This document shows, piece after piece, positions 8,731 to 17,974 of a stretch of 64,000 nt of DNA (its first letter is position 1; each line of letters opens with the position of its first letter). The DNA lies in contig NZ_SMZK01000002.1 of NCBI RefSeq assembly GCF_005938085.1, positions 186,001 through 250,000 on the forward strand, written 5' to 3'. The notes beneath the pieces were generated by a model that was given only the letters and a program-made list of their open reading frames with translations, was not told where the DNA came from and ran no database searches. The DNA is from Haloterrigena sp. H1 (lineage in GTDB: Archaea; Halobacteriota; Halobacteria; Halobacteriales; Natrialbaceae). Made by a program: the position numbers and the translations under genes.

Positions 8731-8747
8731 AGGATTTCAACAGAGCC
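8731..8747 (+). repeat. IS5 right terminal repeat
   Basis: AGGATTTCAACAGAGCC is the exact inverted complement of the 17-base left end at 5180-5196. There is no transposase immediately before it. Together the two ends bracket the segment carrying the two Tat-exported proteins and the IS6 element. Confidence 0.6.
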
Positions 8748-8883
8748 TAAGATTCCCGAACGGAGTTGGTTTGAACGCAAGCGCGACGACCGAGCTCCGA
8801 CTGCTGTGATTGCCGGTAGAGCCCCACTCAAGTGATGCAGCGGTCGTCCACAGAGGATATGAAATCAGGACCAAGTTCCTGGT

Positions 8884-8991
8884 GATAGTGACACATACTT
8901 ATACGTCTGCGAGGAATGCGATACCGTCGCGAATGCGGACGTGAACGGTGCAGAGAACATCCGACAAAAAGTAACTCCAAGTCCGTCTTAG
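8884..8991 (+). pseudogene. TnpB (IS200/IS605 OrfB) C-terminal relic
   Basis: The frame DTYLYVCEECDTVANADVNG and then AENIRQKV is the end of a TnpB protein. It contains the second CxxC of the zinc ribbon and the last RuvC aspartate in the ADVNGAENI motif. The upstream two thirds of the gene are absent. Matching DNA continues to about 9145 and includes CCCTACTATCCCAACGG, a block found again in reverse at 46746-46775. It is a dead end-fragment. Confidence 0.7.
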
Positions 8992-9207
8992 GATAGGAGT
9001 AACAGCTGGTTGGCACAGCCTTCAGTCCATCTGGTCAATCGGAGTGAGGGCCGTTTCACCCCGCGAGAACAGGTCATGGAGTGCAAACCCTACTATCCCA
9101 ACGGCGGTCGGGATTCCACGTCGTTCACGGCGTGGAGGATGTCAAAGTACCTTTGGCCACCATCCTGCGGCACAGTGCTTATTGTCAATCCAGACTAGTG
9201 TATACAT

Positions 9208-9882
9208 ATGGCCCCCGGTCTCGGTCACACGGTTCGTAAGCAGCTGACGGTCAGACATGTCCTCACGATAATCGCGTTTCTCGCCATCGTTTACGGCGTG
9301 ACCCGAGATGTCAATACCCTCATCGCTGTTGTGATCGCCCTTGGGCTAACTGAGACGATCCAGATCTTGAAAGACACACCATCGATCGACAACCGGTGGA
9401 TCCATGTCGGAATCGGGATGTTCGTTGCAGCCGGGAGTCTGGTGTGGTTCGGGTACGAATTCACGGTCGCGGCCACGACTGGGGGTCCAGCGTGGTTCCC
9501 TGGACTGACGTTCCTTGCTGGTGTCTGGATTCTTCTTGATGCGCGCAGAGATTTTGTCGAGGGCCAGGATAGTGATCCGCATCAAGACCTGGAAGCGAGT
9601 GAGGTGATGTTAATACTCAACCATGCACACCTCGTTGCTGAAGAGTTAAAATCCGGTCCCAAAACCGTTCCAGAACTCGCTCAAGAATGTGACCTCACGG
9701 AATCACGTGTTCATGACGTGCTCGAGTTCGCAACGGATGACAGGATGATCTACCGGGTTGATGACTCAGAGAGCGGTCCAGAACGGTATGCACTCGACGA
9801 GTCGAAAGTCGGTGGTGTCGCGTTCGTTCGCTCAAACGGCAAGCGTATCGTGCGACGACTACTGCGTCCCTTCCAACCGTGA
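9208..9882 (+). CDS. Membrane protein with C-terminal winged-helix domain
   Basis: A 224-residue protein. Three to four hydrophobic helices occupy residues 15-110 (LTIIAFLAIVYGV, LIAVVIALGLTETI, VGIGMFVAAGSLVWFGY and a fourth ending in LAGVWILL). A soluble winged-helix-like domain follows at about 130-215 (EVMLILNHAHLVAEELKSG, TVPELAQECDLTESRVHDVL). This architecture suggests a membrane-anchored transcription regulator or sensor. It lies upstream of the ABC-2 exporter genes on the same strand, with a large palindrome between, so it could regulate them. No family name is certain. Confidence 0.6.
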   Translation: MAPGLGHTVRKQLTVRHVLTIIAFLAIVYGVTRDVNTLIAVVIALGLTETIQILKDTPSIDNRWIHVGIGMFVAAGSLVWFGYEFTVAATTGGPAWFPGLTFLAGVWILLDARRDFVEGQDSDPHQDLEASEVMLILNHAHLVAEELKSGPKTVPELAQECDLTESRVHDVLEFATDDRMIYRVDDSESGPERYALDESKVGGVAFVRSNGKRIVRRLLRPFQP

Positions 9883-10038
9883 ACTTCCACAGCTTACTCA
9901 CTGTCGTTGGGTTGGTCCATGTCGAAAGAGGGTGGTGATGTTCAAAGCATCGCTCACGTGGTGGAAGAAACACCTGTGCTGACTTCTCGTCCATCGTGAA
10001 TGTCGCTATAAATACAACACGATAACATTCGGGCGGGA

Positions 10039-10062
10039 TTTAACTGTTTTAAAACAGTTAAA
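10039..10062. promoter_or_regulatory. 24-bp perfect palindrome upstream of the ABC exporter
   Basis: TTTAACTG-TTTTAAAA-CAGTTAAA is a perfect palindrome centred 84 bases before the ATG of the exporter ATPase. Half-site-like GTTAA words recur at about 10096. Its AT-rich composition in a GC-rich genome and its position suggest an operator for a dimeric repressor, probably overlapping promoter elements. Confidence 0.55.
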
Positions 10063-10134
10063 ATTGCTGCTCAGGATTATCTGAACGAGAAAGTAGTTAA
10101 AAGACTTACAATAAACTGCTACCCGTGTACGGGT

Positions 10135-11067
10135 ATGCCAGCTATTACAGTCGACAATCTGACCAAATCATTCGGTCAGACCCTCGCACTGGACGACCTT
10201 TCCTTCCGGGTCAAAGAGGGTGAAGTGTTCGGCTTCCTTGGTCCCAACGGTGCCGGCAAGTCGACGACGATCAACATCGTCTTGGATTTTGCCCGACCGA
10301 CCGATGGCTCAGTCAGCGTCCTTGGTATGGATGCACAACGAAACAGTCGGGAAATTCGGCAGCGAACCGGTGTCCTTCCCGAAGGTGTCAAAACCTATGA
10401 CCGCCTGACCGCCCGCCAGCACCTCGAGTTTGCGATCAACTCCAAGAACGCCAACGACGAGCCCGAAGCGCTGTTAGAGCGTGTTGGCCTCGAGGATGCA
10501 ATCGATAGGAAAGCTGGCGGCTTCTCGAAGGGGATGTCCCAGCGGCTCATGCTCGCGATGGCGCTGGTCGGCGAACCGGATCTGCTCATCTTGGACGAGC
10601 CCTCGACCGGCCTCGACCCGAACGGCGCCCGCGAGATGCGCGACCTCGTCCGCGAAGAGAATGAACGGGGCGCGACGGTTTTCTTTTCGAGCCATATTAT
10701 GGAGCAGGTCGAAGAAGTCTGCGACCGCGTCGGCATCCTCCGCGACGGCGAGATGGTTGCCGTCGACTCTGTCGAAGGACTACGCGACTCCGTCTCTGGC
10801 GGCACGTCGCTGCGCGTCACCGTCGATCGGATCGACGATGCCGCCCTCCAAGCAGTTCGTTCGCTCCAAGACGTCACTCGTGCCACCGTCGAGGGTGAAG
10901 ACCCGCCAACGATTGTCGCCTCTGTCAACGGCTCGAAGACAGCCGTCCTCTCGACGCTCGAGGACCACGGTATCGAGATACAGGACTTCCAAACGACTGA
11001 GTCCTCGCTCGAGGACGTCTTCCGGTCGTATACTACGGGCACAAGACCGGAGGTGCACGCGCAATGA
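10135..11067 (+). CDS. ABC-2 type transporter, ATP-binding subunit
   Basis: A 310-residue ATPase that powers export through the permease encoded next. Walker A is FLGPNGAGKSTT at about residues 35-46, the signature region is GGFSKGMSQRLMLAMAL, and Walker B is LLILDEPSTGLDP. A C-terminal extension of about 90 residues is usual for this subfamily. Its stop overlaps the permease start by four bases (ATGA), so the two are translationally coupled. The substrate cannot be predicted. Confidence 0.85.
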   Translation: MPAITVDNLTKSFGQTLALDDLSFRVKEGEVFGFLGPNGAGKSTTINIVLDFARPTDGSVSVLGMDAQRNSREIRQRTGVLPEGVKTYDRLTARQHLEFAINSKNANDEPEALLERVGLEDAIDRKAGGFSKGMSQRLMLAMALVGEPDLLILDEPSTGLDPNGAREMRDLVREENERGATVFFSSHIMEQVEEVCDRVGILRDGEMVAVDSVEGLRDSVSGGTSLRVTVDRIDDAALQAVRSLQDVTRATVEGEDPPTIVASVNGSKTAVLSTLEDHGIEIQDFQTTESSLEDVFRSYTTGTRPEVHAQ

Positions 11068-12035
11068 GTACCGAAACCGACGCCGTAGGTGAGTCGACCG
11101 ACAGTAGATCGACCTCGAGTAGGATCCATCTTGGGAGCATCCTCACGGTCGCGAAGAAAGACTTTCAGGATGCGGTTCGCTCGTGGCTTTTCTGGGGGCT
11201 GAGCGTGCTTTTCTTCCTGCTACTGGTCGGGATCGCGGGAGCGCTGTCGTACTTCGGCGAGGATATCGCAGCACAGGGAGCGACGACCGATGCGCTCGTC
11301 TTCTTCGTCAGCCAGGTCACCAAATGGATTGTACCGCTGATTGCGCTGATTCTGGGCTGGAAGTCGATTGCTGGTGAGCGAGAGTCTGGAAGTGTAAAAA
11401 TCCTCCTGTCACTGCCTCATTCGCGAAAGGACGTCGTTATCGGAAAACTACTCGGCCGCTCAGCCGTGTTGTCGGTGTCGCTGACAGTCGGATTCGTCCT
11501 CGCGGCAGCCCTCGTTGCCGCATTTCTCGGCGGATTCGATATCGTCGACTACGGCGGCTTATTAGTCATGTCCATGATTTATGGGATGGCCTACACGAGC
11601 ATCGCCGTCTCGCTCTCGTCCCTGACGCGCTCGACGACCATTGCTGGGGCTGCGATGTTCTGCGTTTTCCTGCTCTTTTACGTTGTATGGAACAGTCTCG
11701 GGGTTATATTTAGGCTGCTCGGTGAGCGAGAGTTCCTCTTCTTCGATACCGTAACGTACACGCAGGAGTTTCAGGGCCAAGAAATGACCGCAGAGCGGCG
11801 GCAAGACTGGACGTACTTCATCACGAATCTCGATCCCGGCCAGGCATACAACAGAGGTTTGACATTCGTTACCGACGTTGATCTGCTCGAGCAGGGATCG
11901 ACCACCAGTGCACAGATGTTCGGCGGCGAGCTACCAATCTATCTCAATGATTGGTTCTCTTTCATGATTCTGCTGTTTTGGATCGTCGTGCCGCTCGTGA
12001 TCGCACTCTATCGGTTCGATCGCGTCGACATCTGA
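11064..12035 (+). CDS. ABC-2 type transporter, permease subunit
   Basis: A 323-residue membrane protein with about six helices, including a first one ending FWGLSVLFFLLLVG and a last one at FMILLFWIVVPLVIALY. The cytoplasmic block GWKSIAGERESGSVKILLSL is the conserved E-x-G-x-x-x-x-L motif of the ABC-2 family (NosY/CcmB-like). The large outer loop between the last two helices (residues 215-290) is acidic. It forms an exporter with the preceding ATPase. Confidence 0.8.
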   Translation: MSTETDAVGESTDSRSTSSRIHLGSILTVAKKDFQDAVRSWLFWGLSVLFFLLLVGIAGALSYFGEDIAAQGATTDALVFFVSQVTKWIVPLIALILGWKSIAGERESGSVKILLSLPHSRKDVVIGKLLGRSAVLSVSLTVGFVLAAALVAAFLGGFDIVDYGGLLVMSMIYGMAYTSIAVSLSSLTRSTTIAGAAMFCVFLLFYVVWNSLGVIFRLLGEREFLFFDTVTYTQEFQGQEMTAERRQDWTYFITNLDPGQAYNRGLTFVTDVDLLEQGSTTSAQMFGGELPIYLNDWFSFMILLFWIVVPLVIALYRFDRVDI

Positions 12036-12321
12036 CTCTCCGTTTCTCGACGGTAGAGAAGTGCACCGGTAGCATGGCACTGCCAGCAGTCTCTCCCGCT
12101 GTGTGTGGGAAGCCGCGCCTTTCTGGGGATGGCGAACGTTACTGTCGGTACTTCCCGAGCGTCGCTTCGTGAGCTGTGCTGAGTCTCGGATGACCGGAGT
12201 GAACGGTGGTGTGGTAGCTGAGTGTAGGAGAAACAGAGTCCACAGATGGAGAGATCCGAACTGAGAAAGCTGAGATACGCCGTTTTAGACGAATGCTGTT
12301 GCTCGTCAGGTGCCTGCCCAA
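12036..12321. other. Gap between the exporter and the ISH3-like relic
   Basis: No convincing coding frame was found. The first 30 bases after the permease stop are unremarkable. The right part, from about 12281 (CGTTTTAGACGAATGC), may be one end of the following transposon relic, because a partly matching inverted sequence (GCTTCCAAAACG) occurs at 13475-13486. That boundary is tentative. Confidence 0.3.
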
Positions 12322-12349
12322 GGCCGCGGGCTGGCGTCAGCCCGCGGCC
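12322..12349 (-). terminator. Perfect 12-bp hairpin overlapping the transposase stop
   Basis: GGCCGCGGGCTG-GCGT-CAGCCCGCGGCC is a perfect stem with a 4-base loop. The stop codon of the minus-strand transposase lies in the loop and arm. It resembles the hairpin behind the ISH3 transposase at 3523-3563, which suggests a conserved built-in feature of this transposon group. Confidence 0.55.
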
Positions 12350-13433
12350 GATGCATACGTTTCTGGCACACCGACGCCGTTCATCTTGATCTCCCAACGC
12401 CGTTCTAGCTCTTCTTCCAATGCATGTATAATCCAGTCAGAGAAGGTCTTGAACGTGAATTCCTGGGGGAGGTCGCGCCCGCCCCGACGCGGGCGGGCGA
12501 CGACCGCCCACCGAAGCACGAGCCAGAGGTTCTCCAGCAAGAACCCGACCAAGACGAATGCAAAGCGAACGACTGGATCTTGTGTCGTCGTTACCACTCG
12601 TGCTTGGCGAAACACCCGGTAGCTTGTTTCAATCGCTGACCGTTTCCGGTACAGCTGTTCGACCTGCTTGGGCGTGCGATCAGCCAGATCGCACGCCACA
12701 TACCCTCGCACAACCTCCTCGCTTTTCTCTCGATCTCCAGCGTGATAGGACACAGCGACCGCGAGCGGAAATTCTAGTTCCCGCTCGCGGTCTTTGTACA
12801 TCCGATAGGTTGTCATGTACGAACGGTGCGTGTCCAACTTTTCCTTCATGCGTTCTCCCTTCTTTTGGACGGGAACAACAGTCGCAGCAATCTCCTGAGA
12901 ACGACGCAGGATACGTTCGTTGTAGAAGCCACGATCAGCCAAGAGAAGCTCTATCTCGAAGGGATAGGCTTCGACGCGGTCGAGGACACGCTTGACCGCG
13001 TCGGCCTCCTCCTCATCACTTCGGACGTACGTCATGGCCAACGTCACCGGTTTACTGTTCGAGACGAGACACGCTGTACAGTACCGGTGACACGTCGTTG
13101 TCCCGTCCTTCGCGTGCATTCGGCAGAGTTCACCTTTCTCGTCGGCGTACGTGCCATGATAGGGGTATCGACGAAGTCGATAGAGACGATCCTCGACCGG
13201 TCAAGGTCGAGAATCGTCATCGCTAACTCTTGGAGAAGACGGTTAGCAATGCGCTCAAACTGCTCTCGGTTGAGCGTATGTAGCCAGTCCATGGCAGTAT
13301 CGTTACAGACAGCGTTGTCGTTGTCTTTGCACGTCTCCCAGATGGAAGTCTGATTGACTGCTGCAAGAATGACGACAGCCCAGATATCGCCGGGATCGAG
13401 TGGCGAGTGGTCTGCGTCACTTCTGAATCGTGG
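12337..13433 (-). pseudogene. ISH3-like transposase with a one-base frameshift
   Basis: Two frames together make one transposase. The upstream frame reads DADHSPLDPGDIWAVVILAA, later MDWLHTLNREQFERIANRLL, and ends at IVSIDFVDTP. The downstream frame resumes YHGTYADEKGELCRMHAKDG and continues through LLADRGFYNERI to TTTQDPVVRFAFVLVGFLLE and PRRGGRD. The break is a lost base in the G-run at 13162-13165. No normal start codon exists upstream of the ATG at 13292, so the N terminus is damaged too. It belongs to the ISH3-like group and is inactive. Confidence 0.75.
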
Positions 13434-13806
13434 CTACGCCAGTACGCTGTTCAAATCCGGCGACTCGAGCGGATGCTTCCAAAACGAGTATTCAAACCAA
13501 ATCCCGATCACTCAGCCCTCGATCCCTGGCAAAGGGAACTGGCAGATGACGTCTTCCGCTAAATCTTTTACGTCCGAATCCGAAAGAACACCGTCTGGCT
13601 GAGGGATATTGAACACATTCACTCAACCAGATATCTTCCTCATCAGACCAACGCTTTAGTTCCAACTCTCATTCTGGTTGGGAAGTACCGACAATCTGGA
13701 CTAGCGTGCTGGGTGTTACTGCCACCAACATCTTTCATTCGAGGATAGAATAAACCACAAGATAGTTAATACAGTTGTCCAATTCTTCAGAGAGGAATCG
13801 AAACCC

Positions 13807-14499
13807 ATGCGCCGCCGTCAATTTATCGCCACCACTGGCATCGGAGCTCTCACCGCTCTTGGGGGGTGCCTCGGTAACAAATCACCCCCTCCACGGAGAT
13901 CGAGCGTCATATCTGATTTCGAGGTGAGCAACGGCACACTTGTCGTCGATCTCGCCACCGACAAGTGGGTTCTGTCTCGCTACGATGGTGCCCAACAGTC
14001 ACCCGCTATAGTGAGTCCCGTCGGTGTTGCTAGCGCCAAAGGCAGCAGTGGTGGTAGCGGTGGTCGAGGCGCGACCGGTCGCGGAACTGGCGGCTACACC
14101 TCTGCACCACGGACCGGTCACGGACACGCGTGGTACCACGGTGGCGACTACACCGATGATTGGTACGACGATCACGAAGATGAGGTGACGCAGTATCCTG
14201 TCACTGTCGCCGCACTCGGTGTTGCCTATCTGGGTAGCACCGACCAGATGAGAGACGAAGCACCAGACGCAGGCACCGTTCCCTGGGACAGGGAGTTTCA
14301 AAACCCAAGCGAGACCGTCACGTACGATGTCGCCGATCGTCAGGAATTCTCCCAAGCAGGCTGGTACCGCATCGGAGCGAACATTGTCGGCACTGACTCG
14401 AATCACGACTTCCGCTGGGAGTGTTACGACCTCGAGATCAGCGATACCGCCACGGGATTTAACGTCGACGAACAGTGGAAGGTGTCGCCACGCATCTGA
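13807..14499 (+). CDS. Tat lipoprotein with Gly/Arg/Ser-rich linker, first gene of the polyamine-synthase-like cluster
   Basis: A 230-residue protein beginning MRRRQFIATTGIGALTALGG followed by Cys21. It has a twin-arginine signal with a lipobox, so it is anchored on the outer face of the membrane. Residues about 78-130 form a low-complexity stretch rich in Gly, Ser, Arg, His and Tyr (SSGGSGGRGATGRGTGG, then HAWYHGGDYTDDWYDDH). The C-terminal part is beta-rich. Bacterial clusters around membrane spermidine synthases also contain a small lipoprotein with a Gly-rich tail (DUF4247); a relationship is my inference. The next gene starts 70 bases downstream, so this is probably the operon leader. 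Confidence 0.6.
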   Translation: MRRRQFIATTGIGALTALGGCLGNKSPPPRRSSVISDFEVSNGTLVVDLATDKWVLSRYDGAQQSPAIVSPVGVASAKGSSGGSGGRGATGRGTGGYTSAPRTGHGHAWYHGGDYTDDWYDDHEDEVTQYPVTVAALGVAYLGSTDQMRDEAPDAGTVPWDREFQNPSETVTYDVADRQEFSQAGWYRIGANIVGTDSNHDFRWECYDLEISDTATGFNVDEQWKVSPRI

Positions 14500-14569
14500 G
14501 CTGTGAACAACCACTGCTCTTGGTGTGGCCACTGGAGAGGTGCCTGACCTGACAGCCACCCGTATTCCC

Positions 14570-16357
14570 ATGTTCAAAACTCGAACTGAGACAGTTGCCC
14601 TCCTCGTGCTCACGTTCGTCGTTTCCTTCTGTAGTTTCGTCTACGAGTTCGTCTACTCCGAACTTTTAACAGTGATATACGGCGGGACCGTAACGCAGTA
14701 CGTTATCACCGTTGGGCTATACTTCTTCAGCCTCGGCGTCGGTGCTGCCCTCTCGGACGACCTGAATCCCAATGACTACGGAGGGAATTTCTTTCGAACA
14801 GAAGTGCTTCTCGCTGCCGTCGCTCCGGCGGGCTTTTTGCTCATTATCGGTCTCAATAGCGTGCGCATTCCACAGGCTGTCCCGCCAGAGGTGCTCTGGA
14901 CCGTCGCACGGCTGCCTGTTGTTGTCGTCGGCTTTCTCTCGGGATTCGAACTCCCGATTTTGACACATATGGTCGACAACAGTGACAGTGAGGACACGGC
15001 GACACCCGCGTGGATTCACCACCTCGGTGAGCGACTTCACGACTGGATGGTTGCCTTCCTCGGCGTCTTCTGGAACGTCGAGCCCAAGACAGGGAAACGG
15101 AGCGGCCTTTCGGTCGTACTGGCGATGGACTACGTCGGTGGCCTCTGTGGGGCGGTGGTGTACGCTAGGCTGCTATATCCGGGACTGGGACTCATCCCAA
15201 CGATCTTCGTACTCGCACTGCTCAACGCCGTCGCGGCACTCGCATTCGTCGCCTACTTTAGCGACTGGTCGTTGACACCGTCCGACAACGCTGATCGGAG
15301 ACTTCTCGATGACTCGACGACGACACCACTCGTCGGTCGCGTCCCGAAGACGCTCCTCGTCGTCTGTCTGTTGCTAACTGCATCGTACGCGGGCGTCGTT
15401 GTCAACCACGACGCGACAGACGAACGACTGTCGGAACTCTACCTCGAGCAGCAGATCGAAAACGAGTATCCACCGGGCGCGATGAGCATCGAGATCACTG
15501 ATCAAGAAACAACACGGTACCAGCACGTCATCCGGTATGAGCGTACCTGGACTGGCGCTGGGCCGAACCCGCATTTCACTGACCGTTCTGAATCATGTCT
15601 TCGTCTCGGGTCGGCAGTGCAGCTGTGTGATAGCTGGGCCGATAGCTATCATAACGGCCTCGTCGACGTGCCGATGTCGTTAGTTGATTCTGGTCCCGAG
15701 ACAAAAGTGCTCGTCGTCGGCGGCGGCGACTGGATCGCCATCAACCATCTCCGAGAATACAATGTTACTGTCGACCAAGTCGACCTCGATGCCCAGTTCA
15801 TGAACATGACGAAGAACGACCCGTTCTTCCGTCACTGGCACGACGACGCCTACGAGTACGATCGGTTGCAGACGATTTCTGCAGACGGCTATCGCTATCT
15901 CCAGCAGACGAATGAGACGTACGATCTCGTCCTTCTCGATATCCCTGGAGCGACGGACGACGACCTGCTTACGCTCTACTCAAGAGAGTTTTACCGGTCT
16001 GTCCGCCAGCATCTCTCAGATGATGGCATGATGGTGACGTGGGCGTACTCGCCGGACCAGTATCCCGAACACCACAAGGCGTTCGTCAATACGGTCGGAG
16101 CGGCCGGATTCACTCGACAATTACCCTACTGGGCGTGGGAGGACGTTGACAGCGATAACGAGGTTGAGCGGGTCGAACGATTCTATGTCTTTGCACCTGG
16201 CGATCGACGGCCGCTTTCCGTTGCCAATGGGACTGCATACGTCCAGCAGTACCGTGATCGCTATCACAACCGCCAGTGGCAACGCGTTCCCCGCTACCGC
16301 GGTGTGCGGGTGAACTCCATCTTCCATCCGAACTACGACGTTCTCGTCGATACCTGA
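14570..16357 (+). CDS. Membrane-embedded spermidine-synthase-like methyl/aminopropyl transferase
   Basis: A 595-residue fusion. The N-terminal about 290 residues contain seven or eight hydrophobic helices, beginning VALLVLTFVVSFCSFVYEF. The C-terminal domain (about 370-580) has the Rossmann glycine motif KVLVVGGGDWIAI, the acidic turn VDQVDLDAQF and the YDLVLLDIPGAT motif of the polyamine aminopropyltransferase superfamily. These enzymes transfer aminopropyl groups from decarboxylated S-adenosylmethionine. A membrane-fused version probably acts on a membrane-linked substrate, which is inference. An in-frame GTG at 14525 is a possible longer start. The next gene begins 3 bases after the stop. 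Confidence 0.75.
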   Translation: MFKTRTETVALLVLTFVVSFCSFVYEFVYSELLTVIYGGTVTQYVITVGLYFFSLGVGAALSDDLNPNDYGGNFFRTEVLLAAVAPAGFLLIIGLNSVRIPQAVPPEVLWTVARLPVVVVGFLSGFELPILTHMVDNSDSEDTATPAWIHHLGERLHDWMVAFLGVFWNVEPKTGKRSGLSVVLAMDYVGGLCGAVVYARLLYPGLGLIPTIFVLALLNAVAALAFVAYFSDWSLTPSDNADRRLLDDSTTTPLVGRVPKTLLVVCLLLTASYAGVVVNHDATDERLSELYLEQQIENEYPPGAMSIEITDQETTRYQHVIRYERTWTGAGPNPHFTDRSESCLRLGSAVQLCDSWADSYHNGLVDVPMSLVDSGPETKVLVVGGGDWIAINHLREYNVTVDQVDLDAQFMNMTKNDPFFRHWHDDAYEYDRLQTISADGYRYLQQTNETYDLVLLDIPGATDDDLLTLYSREFYRSVRQHLSDDGMMVTWAYSPDQYPEHHKAFVNTVGAAGFTRQLPYWAWEDVDSDNEVERVERFYVFAPGDRRPLSVANGTAYVQQYRDRYHNRQWQRVPRYRGVRVNSIFHPNYDVLVDT

Positions 16358-16359
16358 CC

Positions 16360-16914
16360 ATGCCCGCTGAGACTCCTCACTCAACCCACGACAAGCCCAC
16401 AGCACTGTATTTTGGCTACGCCAATACGACGCCGGATCTCGACGCCTTCGACGTAAAGACCGTACATCCCGACACACTACTCGAGTCACCTGCGGTGTTT
16501 ACTGTTATCGGCGAGTCACATTACGTCGGGCTTCCGGCGTTCGGTTTTCACGAACTCTGCTCCTGCCAGCCGGTGTCTCCCGAAACGGCTTACGAGACGC
16601 CGCTGTCAACTGATGTCGAACGCACCTTTCGCTTCGACGGGGACACCCTTCGCGCGACGACGACTGTCTCGGGCCGACCGATGGAGTCGTTCCCTGGCCC
16701 CGAGGCGGCGACCGTCGCGTTCCGCTTCGATCCCGGTGCGTGGACCACGATCCGCGTCGACGAGACGAGGTATGAAACGTATCATACCTATCCAGAGTAC
16801 GGTCTGGCGCTGCACACCGAAACGAGCCTGTACTCACATGCCTCACACGCCGAGCGAACGTGCGACGAGACGACTACCGACACACCACAACAGACCAGCA
16901 AAAACAGACAATGA
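16360..16914 (+). CDS. DUF2617-like protein
   Basis: A 184-residue soluble protein with no signal or membrane segment. The blocks FTVIGESHYVGLPAFGFHEL and YHTYPEYGLALHTETSL resemble the conserved parts of bacterial DUF2617 proteins, which neighbour membrane spermidine synthases. I make the link from memory of those motifs, so it is moderately uncertain. The C-terminal 25 residues are polar and probably disordered. The start is ATG 16360, directly after the synthase stop, and the stop overlaps the next start by four bases, so the cluster is tightly coupled. No biochemical role is known. Confidence 0.5.
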   Translation: MPAETPHSTHDKPTALYFGYANTTPDLDAFDVKTVHPDTLLESPAVFTVIGESHYVGLPAFGFHELCSCQPVSPETAYETPLSTDVERTFRFDGDTLRATTTVSGRPMESFPGPEAATVAFRFDPGAWTTIRVDETRYETYHTYPEYGLALHTETSLYSHASHAERTCDETTTDTPQQTSKNRQ

Positions 16915-17864
16915 CAGGTGATTCTTCACAGACTTATAGCGGCGACATCACGATCAACGGCTCGGAACGCCCGCCGATCGAACTACACGATCCTGCCGAT
17001 GTATTCGTCACGACGGACGGTATCGGCGGCGACCTCGAGGTGCGCAACGCAGAGTACGTGTTCACACACCAGCCCATTGACGGAGATATTACCGTCGCTG
17101 ACGCAGAGACGACGCTCCGTGGCGACCTTGAGGACGGCTACGTCGAACGGACCGACGGCGACGTTCGCATCACCGATACGGAAGACGTGTTCATCGCCAC
17201 CGATGCCATCGACGGTAAATTTTCTGCACCCGGTGCGGAAAACGTCTATACGGACGCCGTCTCGGCAGCGGCAACGCCTGCCGAGTACGACGTTTCGACC
17301 GTCGGTTGGCAGCAGTCTGGGCACGCGAGCGATCCATCAGTCGGCGCCTACGCAGTTGGGATGAACCACGAGATCGAACTTGAGGGCGTACAGACGGATC
17401 TCGAACTCTACCTCGTCGGCCACGGCCACGAGGTGTCCGTCGACGGCCGCAGCGCCGAACTCGCGATTCACTTCCTTGGCTACGACAATACCGTCCACGT
17501 CGGGCCGCATCTCGCGACCGATGTCGTCTCCGACACCGGCCACGACAACGAGATCGACGCCGAACCCTACCCTGCGGCCGACCTCATTGAGATGTCTCGG
17601 AAGGAGGCATACGCGAACGCGGGATTCGGCCGCCGAAAAGTGACCTTTCAGGTCCCGGCCGACGACGAAGAGTGGTGTTCGAACTGCGGACGGGAAGCCG
17701 ATGCAATCATTGAACGCCACCTGATGGAGGCGTTTTTTCTCTTTCGTATCCCGGTGTGGACGTACGAGCAAAGTACCGATCCCGCACAGGAGTGTGAACA
17801 TTGCTCACCAAACACCGTTCACGCCGAACTCTCACCCGCAGAACGGCGAAGAGTGTTCGATTGA
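16911..17864 (+). CDS. Repetitive beta-structured protein with C-terminal zinc ribbon
   Basis: A 317-residue acidic cytoplasmic protein. Residues about 20-125 contain recurrent units of the form DVFVTTDGIGGDLEV, EYVFTHQPIDGDITV and DVFIATDAIDGKFSA, suggesting stacked beta strands. A second repetitive stretch rich in His, Asp and Gly (LVGHGHEVSVDGR, FLGYDNTVHVG, TGHDNEI) follows. The C-terminal 80 residues carry CSNC and CEHC pairs separated by about 40 residues, a zinc-ribbon arrangement. It is co-transcribed with the synthase-like gene. No named family was recognised. Confidence 0.6.
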   Translation: MTGDSSQTYSGDITINGSERPPIELHDPADVFVTTDGIGGDLEVRNAEYVFTHQPIDGDITVADAETTLRGDLEDGYVERTDGDVRITDTEDVFIATDAIDGKFSAPGAENVYTDAVSAAATPAEYDVSTVGWQQSGHASDPSVGAYAVGMNHEIELEGVQTDLELYLVGHGHEVSVDGRSAELAIHFLGYDNTVHVGPHLATDVVSDTGHDNEIDAEPYPAADLIEMSRKEAYANAGFGRRKVTFQVPADDEEWCSNCGREADAIIERHLMEAFFLFRIPVWTYEQSTDPAQECEHCSPNTVHAELSPAERRRVFD

Positions 17865-17974
17865 AGATCGTATCGACCGAAACTATATAGCACACTGAAA
17901 TATACCGTGAGTATGACCATCATATATACAGTCACATCGTGTCAATCGGGGTGCCAAGAGGTGTTGCGATAGTT

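Noticed and set aside
13339..13562. Plus-strand frame ending KRVFKPNPDHSALDPWQREL and a few more residues before TAA
   Set aside because: It looks protein-like and resembles the transposase N terminus in reverse (ADHSPLDPGD), perhaps a second head-to-head relic. It has no start and overlaps the minus-strand transposase, so I could not support a separate feature.
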